Shown here: positions 61,201-64,000 of the stretch, in pieces
How positions within the stretch are numbered: the first letter of the stretch is position 1
Layout of the letters: every line of letters starts with the position of its first letter
Origin: Campylorhamphus procurvoides
Taxonomy: Eukaryota; Chordata; Aves; Passeriformes; Dendrocolaptidae
Direction of reading: 5' to 3'
Length of the DNA: 64,000 nt
Assembly (NCBI GenBank): GCA_013396655.1
Contig: WBMV01003157.1
Coordinates: 39,081 to 103,080 of the forward strand
The notes under the pieces: model-generated
What the model saw: only the letters and a program-made list of their open reading frames with translations
Told to the model about the DNA's origin: nothing
Databases searched by the model: none
Position numbers and translations under genes: made by a program

Positions 61201-63067
61201 CAGAAAGAGCACCTTGCTGTGTGTATTTTGGTTAAAATAAATTATTTTCATCTTCCTTCAAGCAGGAAGAAATAGGTTACCTTTTTTTAGTACTTAACAT
61301 TTTTTTTTTGGATCTGGGTATATTTTTGTATAAAGCTTTCTCAAGTGGGGACTATTTTATCCCCTTGTCTGTGTGAGGCTAGTTGCATAAAAATACAGTT
61401 GTCTTTCTCTTACAGAGGTGTAGACATGAATTTGTAGTCTAAGGAAATACCTACATCTGAAATTTGAACTTCCACTAAATCTGACACTATCCTGTTGATA
61501 GTGTTCATGTTCTAATACACTGGCCACTATTATCTCCAGTGTTTTGGGGCCACTGCCTTCATAAGATTTGTTTGTGTGGCTGAGAGGACACATGCAGGAC
61601 AGCTGTTGGCTCAAAGTACAAGAAGAAAGCAAAACTTGGTCCTTTCTGAAAGCATCATAGTTCCAGTGGAATGCTCACCTGCTGATGAATCTTGTTCTTT
61701 TTTTCTCTCAGGAGTGAGAGTGGATGTAACTTTTAGAATATACCTTTTCATGAGGAGGCCATCCTACCCTGCTTCCCCCGTTCTTGCCAACACATAGCTG
61801 AGCACACCGTTGTGGTGGTGTTCATTGCAGGAAAACAAACTTCTCAGATGTAAACTTGTCTCCTTTTGAGGCCATCTGAAAGTGGAAAGGGTTACAGGAG
61901 ATGGGAAAACTGGCTGAACTGGTATAGCACTATGTTCTAGTTGGCTTGCAGGGCTGGTGGTGCCTAGCTGGAGCACTCCCTCCACTTCCTTCCTCTGTGA
62001 GCTTTGAAGTTTCTGCACTGGGGCAGTTCCAGGCCATGGATAGCTGGATTTTAGAAGCTGCTACAGTCAGGGGTGTTGACTGGCTAAAAAAGAAAACTAC
62101 CCCAGAAAAAATACCCATGACCTTTCTTTCCTTTTCCAGTGATTTCACACCCCTCCATCCCTAAATAATTTTGTGTTAAGCTTTTCGCAGCAGTTCATCT
62201 GCATCTCCAAGGGTGCGTGTTGAAAGGTGAAATTTTGAGTGGCAGAAGTCTCTGTTCCATTAGGACCCTATATTACTTCAAAGTGTGAAATAGAAAATAG
62301 AAAAAGCTACCAAAATAAAGGTGATAATGCTTGTTACTTGCTGCCAGTCATCCACTTGGTAAATCTTCTAGAAGGTAAAAGTGTTGCTGTGGTTCATTTC
62401 ACAATGAAGTTGCAGTGTGGTGTAAAAGTAGGAATGTGCTTTCAAGTGAATATGACTGCCTATAATATAACATTGTACTTTGCCTCAAAAGATTTGGCTT
62501 ATTGCCTGCAAAGGAATAAAAGAGGCCGTTTAGTTTCTGTGTTTTAATTCATGCTACACCAGGTACGTAGGTAAGATGTTATTCAAAGGGAGCCCTTGTT
62601 CTGTTGAGGTTATAAAGGCCTCCAGAAGAGGCTCTTGTTACATATTATCAAGCATGTAGCAAGTGTATTAAAATATCATTGCAAAATGGCTCTCCATTAA
62701 GCTAATACTTGAATTAAATGTGAACCAGTCTGTCTTTCTCTTCCCTACCTTTGTGCAGTGTGCATTTGGTTAATCAGCTTTAAACAAGAAGGCAGTGTAA
62801 GCCCTTGAATTGTGATACTATTTGCTGTGTTTGTTTTCCATCTGAGTGCTAACACAAGACAGTCCTATTTCTTCAAAATCATGTATGGGTTTTTTTGTGG
62901 TGTGATCTTGGACTACTCTCCCTGTTTTAATGCTAATGGTGATAAATGCAAACTTGCCTGGTTAATAAGGTGGTGTGACTTTCTCTTTTGATATAGATAT
63001 CCCTGAAGAAGAGGCCAGATACTGGACCAGGAAATTGGAACAAATAAATTCACTGGGAGATGAAGAG
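22253..63067 (+). CDS. UNC13B: UNC13B (Munc13-2, ubiquitous isoform), 5' part, six exons
   Basis: This is the N-terminal part of a presynaptic vesicle-priming protein. Munc13 proteins open syntaxin and promote SNARE assembly at the plasma membrane of secretory cells. The joined exons 22253-22274, 48483-48512, 50638-50737, 54534-54651, 55637-55760 and 62997-63067 read 155 residues without a stop, with phases 1, 1, 2, 0, 1, 0 matching at every junction. The start MSLLCVRVKKAK and the blocks [26 protein letters not shown] and [10 protein letters not shown] are diagnostic of the UNC13 C2A domain (about residues 1-128). By recalled family sequence, [11 protein letters not shown], the [15 protein letters not shown] stretch and ELPF point to UNC13B rather than UNC13A (STTIAVRGSQP, ELPL). 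C2A of Munc13 homodimerises and binds RIM zinc fingers, and does not bind calcium. Lys32, needed for this in Munc13-1, is present. The C1, C2B, MUN and C2C regions lie beyond the window. Paralogue choice is confident but rests on memory. Confidence 0.95.
22412..22735 (+). repeat. GC-rich minisatellite at the start of UNC13B intron 1
   Basis: This is a degenerate array of GGTACAGCCCCAGCCCC-like units. Four near-perfect 19-bp copies of ggggtacagccccagcccc lie at roughly 22588-22665, with looser copies on both sides, including two larger related blocks containing cccatcccactgcccagc (near 22562 and 22704). It begins about 140 bp after the exon 1 donor. The exact copy number may be an assembly estimate; an undetermined base lies just before it at 22406. 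Confidence 0.85.
24590..24716 (+). repeat. T-rich low-complexity tract
   Basis: Repeated gtttg, gtttt and tttttt strings (tttggtttgtttattttttt, ttttgttttgttctgttttg). The open frame through it (24538-24726) is a product of the composition. Confidence 0.8.
30128..30141. repeat. A-run ending in an undetermined base
   Basis: Thirteen A bases are followed by a single N at 30141, a typical mark of an uncertain homopolymer length. Confidence 0.85.
30768..31330 (-). pseudogene. Possible intronic retrocopy or gene fragment, unidentified
   Basis: On the minus strand, consecutive open frames run from 31330 to a stop just below 30771 and need one or two frame changes. The last, 31085-30771, is about 104 codons and includes [20 protein letters not shown] and [18 protein letters not shown], which look protein-like. 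There is no ATG start, no recognisable domain and no clear poly(A) tail. I do not recognise the parent gene. It could be an old processed pseudogene or chance. Confidence 0.2.
32500..32640 (-). mobile_element. Ancient CR1-type LINE 3' end
   Basis: ttataaggccagagtggatt, then gtaatcatctaatacgaccc and cctgtaggacatagtact, resembles the reversed 3' end of old CR1 subfamilies known from turtles, crocodiles and birds (recalled form: aggccagaagggaccattgt, gatcatctagtctgacct). It is strongly diverged, so much older than the other CR1 copies here. Confidence 0.55.
34560..34579. repeat. (GATA)5 microsatellite
   Basis: Five uninterrupted copies of GATA follow gatgagt. Confidence 0.9.
35320..35447 (+). 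mobile_element. Possible degraded CR1 tail
   Basis: gttggttgtcccaaaggtcccttccagtcttatgatcct resembles the caaggtcccttccaacct plus terminal-repeat end of CR1, with weak agreement upstream. The preceding 1.5 kb (33.8-35.3 kb) is purine-rich and may also derive from old repeats, but I cannot classify it. Confidence 0.35.
43955..44116 (+). mobile_element. CR1 LINE fragment, 3' end
   Basis: aggttgtggagtctccctca, aactgcctggacataatcct, tgaccctgcttgagcaggga and gttgtaccagatgacctcct lead to cattctgtgattctggga. This is a CR1 3' end of a different subfamily pattern from the 16.3 kb copy (the gagatatccaagaactgcct type). Confidence 0.88.
44724..44750. repeat. Near-perfect palindrome built on T9A9
   Basis: gcac, one extra c, nine T, nine A, then gtgc. 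The two halves are reverse complements except for the bulged C at 44728. Confidence 0.8.
48483..48512 (+). CDS. UNC13B: UNC13B coding exon 2 (residues 8-17)
   Basis: A 30-nt micro-exon encodes [10 protein letters not shown] and one base of codon 18. The acceptor follows a long pyrimidine tract of TTC and CTT runs ending in tatag, and the donor is CCAG|gtaagc. The incoming phase 1 joins exon 1 to give R-V-K-K. The KKAK basic stretch is conserved in UNC13 paralogues and lies in the first beta strand of C2A. At 30 nt it is too short for ordinary open-frame detection and was found from family similarity and splice signals. Confidence 0.93.
48513..50637 (+). other. UNC13B: UNC13B intron 2 (2.1 kb)
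   Basis: gtaagc to ttcccag. Ordinary intron sequence; no repeats or extra exons recognised. Confidence 0.9.
50638..50737 (+). CDS. UNC13B: UNC13B coding exon 3 (C2A, residues 18-51)
   Basis: A 100-nt exon encodes the core C2A strands: [15 protein letters not shown], then [10 protein letters not shown] and the WEQDFMF block. The acceptor is ttcccag|ATAAA and the donor is TT|gtaagt, which splits codon 51 after two bases. Residue 32 is lysine, the position whose charge reversal in Munc13-1 (K32E) is known to disrupt both C2A homodimerisation and RIM binding, so the interface appears intact. Position 44 is Cys, where I recall Ser in human UNC13B. RGDQP rather than RGSQP supports UNC13B over UNC13A. 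Confidence 0.96.
50738..54533 (+). other. UNC13B: UNC13B intron 3 (3.8 kb)
   Basis: gtaagt to ttgcag. Several short open frames on both strands, none with a recognisable product. Confidence 0.9.
54534..54651 (+). CDS. UNC13B: UNC13B coding exon 4 (C2A, residues 51-90)
   Basis: A 118-nt exon encodes the second half of the C2A beta sandwich, from EISRLDLGL through [11 protein letters not shown] to VGTVWIALK and QSDE. The acceptor has a strong pyrimidine tract (ttttcttttcttgcag). The donor is GATGAG|gttaag, with an unusual T at intron position +3. The boundary is fixed because the family sequence runs QSDE-EGPGEW, with the second Glu starting exon 5. The exon ends in phase 0. Small departures from the recalled human protein are Ile61, Leu74 and His86. 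Confidence 0.96.
54652..55636 (+). other. UNC13B: UNC13B intron 4 (1.0 kb)
   Basis: Begins with gttaag (T at +3) and ends with cacag. Nothing else recognised. Confidence 0.88.
55637..55760 (+). CDS. UNC13B: UNC13B coding exon 5 (C2A end, residues 91-131)
   Basis: A 124-nt exon encodes [16 protein letters not shown] followed by [20 protein letters not shown] and ELPF. These are the last C2A strands and the exit of the domain. The acceptor is gattcacag|GAAGG and the donor TTTTG|gtgagt. The exon ends in phase 1. STLEAE and the PTPHK sequence match UNC13B rather than UNC13A (LTLDSQ, PTFHR, as recalled). Confidence 0.96.
55761..62996 (+). other. UNC13B: UNC13B intron 5 (7.2 kb)
   Basis: gtgagt to gatatag. 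Contains T-runs at about 58800-58816 and 61290-61300. Open frames at 56367-56792 (minus) and 59284-59697 (plus) have no recognisable domain and no splice context, so I treat them as chance. Confidence 0.88.
62997..63067 (+). CDS. UNC13B: UNC13B coding exon 6 (residues 132-155)
   Basis: A 71-nt exon encodes [20 protein letters not shown] and [14 protein letters not shown] is invariant in UNC13A and UNC13B just after the C2A domain, and the segment that follows is predicted to be helical and charged. The acceptor is tttgatatag|ATATC, with only a modest pyrimidine tract, and the donor is GAAGAG|gtaaat. The exon ends in phase 0, and the next exon should begin around the family's Y-S motif outside the window. 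WTRKLEQ departs from the WTYKWEQ recalled for human UNC13B. Confidence 0.94.
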
Positions 63068-64000
63068 GTAAATACCTAAATTGAAAGGTTAATATACCTG
63101 TGATTGCCATATAACTTGTTTTTATCCTTTGCGTTGGATCCCTGTGATTAGGGCCACTCTTAGTGCTGATCATTGACAAGTCTTCCAGGAACTGTTTACA
63201 GAACTGTTTTATAAAGTGTACTGTTCATTCTTAAGGAAAGCAAGATTTTTTTGCATGCTGAAAATGCTTGAGTAAAGTTTTGTTGATGTGCATATGCTCA
63301 AAGAAAAGGCAACACCATGCTTTACCTCAGTAGAGGGTTAAATTTTTGACAGGCTGAGGCAGGTTGTCTTAAGCTGTGAAATCAAGTAAAAAAGTACTTT
63401 TTTGCAGTTGACTGTTTCCTTGAAGAAGACAAGGCAAGTTACTGAATCCTTTTTTGAATTGAGAACTGTTTGAGCTATTGTCTTTTGTCCTAATCCAGTT
63501 ATTAATGGCTCATTTTATAAGAGCCTTTTATTATAACACCTACTAGCTGTGGTTTCGGTTTCCTGGGTTTTCTAGTGTGCACTTGGCTAAACAGCTATAA
63601 ACTGAAAGTTACTTTTTTCTTTGAGACTGTTAAGTGAATAAAACTTTCCTTTCTAGCTCTTACTGTTTGCAAAGTAAGATCTAACATGTTAATGCCTGCA
63701 CCAGAAACGTGGCATTTTAAAAAAACAATACACATATATTGATGTGAACATCATCGAGTAAGAACATGGTGCTTGCTTAAACCCCTTGGTATAGGTCTCT
63801 TTCCATAACAAGATAAGTTGTAAAATATTCTGCTTGTGCAATAGCTTCAGGAGTTTGTTCTTCTGGGGTACTTTATCTATTCTTTTGTGCTCCTTATATG
63901 AGTAATTTATTTTACTGTGCAGAAAACAGGGTAGATTTGCTTTTTGACTGAAAACAGACCAATTTTGGGGTGGATAAAAGCGTAACTATTTTAGGGTAAT
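63068..64000 (+). other. UNC13B: UNC13B intron 6, incomplete
   Basis: Begins with gtaaat and runs off the right edge. No further exon recognised before 64000. Confidence 0.85.

Noticed and set aside
1..64000. Search for CRISPR arrays, integrated viral genes, gene clusters or other novel systems
   Set aside because: No regularly spaced repeats, no recognisable viral protein motifs and no clustered genes; the window is explained by one vertebrate gene, its promoter and LINE fragments.

Overview
The window looks like vertebrate nuclear DNA, most likely from a bird. It has long AT-rich introns with GT-AG splice sites, a CpG-island promoter, and several fragments of CR1, the LINE family that dominates avian and other sauropsid genomes. 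Fragments ending in the typical CR1 terminal repeat (gattctgtga-like) are the main mobile elements. I see no bacterial genes, viral genes, CRISPR array, tRNA or rRNA. Almost every long open frame is a chance frame or a shadow of repeats.

The one gene I can support is the 5' part of UNC13B (Munc13-2, the ubiquitous isoform) on the + strand. Six coding exons (22253-22274, 48483-48512, 50638-50737, 54534-54651, 55637-55760, 62997-63067) join in phase into 465 nt, which encode residues 1-155. These cover the whole N-terminal C2A domain and the start of the linker after it. The gene continues beyond the right edge. Introns are about 26.2, 2.1, 3.8, 1.0 and 7.2 kb, plus an incomplete sixth.

Layout: 1-21.9 kb is upstream intergenic sequence, GC-richer in its first 9 kb. 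It holds simple repeats, four CR1 loci, one assembly gap at 11528-11574 flanked by a nearly identical 464-bp duplication, and weak candidates for a terminal exon and a regulatory cluster near the left edge. At about 21.96-22.45 kb lies the CpG-island promoter, with a 12-bp tandem repeat, a GC box, a short uORF and exon 1. Intron 1 opens with a 19-bp GC-rich minisatellite. It later holds an intronic minus-strand stretch of protein-like open frames at 30.8-31.3 kb, an old CR1 remnant at 32.5 kb and a younger CR1 end at 44 kb. From 48 to 63 kb the remaining C2A exons are spaced through ordinary intron sequence.

I found no convincing undescribed gene system. The points most worth a second look are the probable false duplication at the gap, the repeat architecture around the UNC13B start (12-bp leader repeat, uORF, and a minisatellite that keeps the frame open into intron 1), and the unidentified minus-strand open frames in intron 1.
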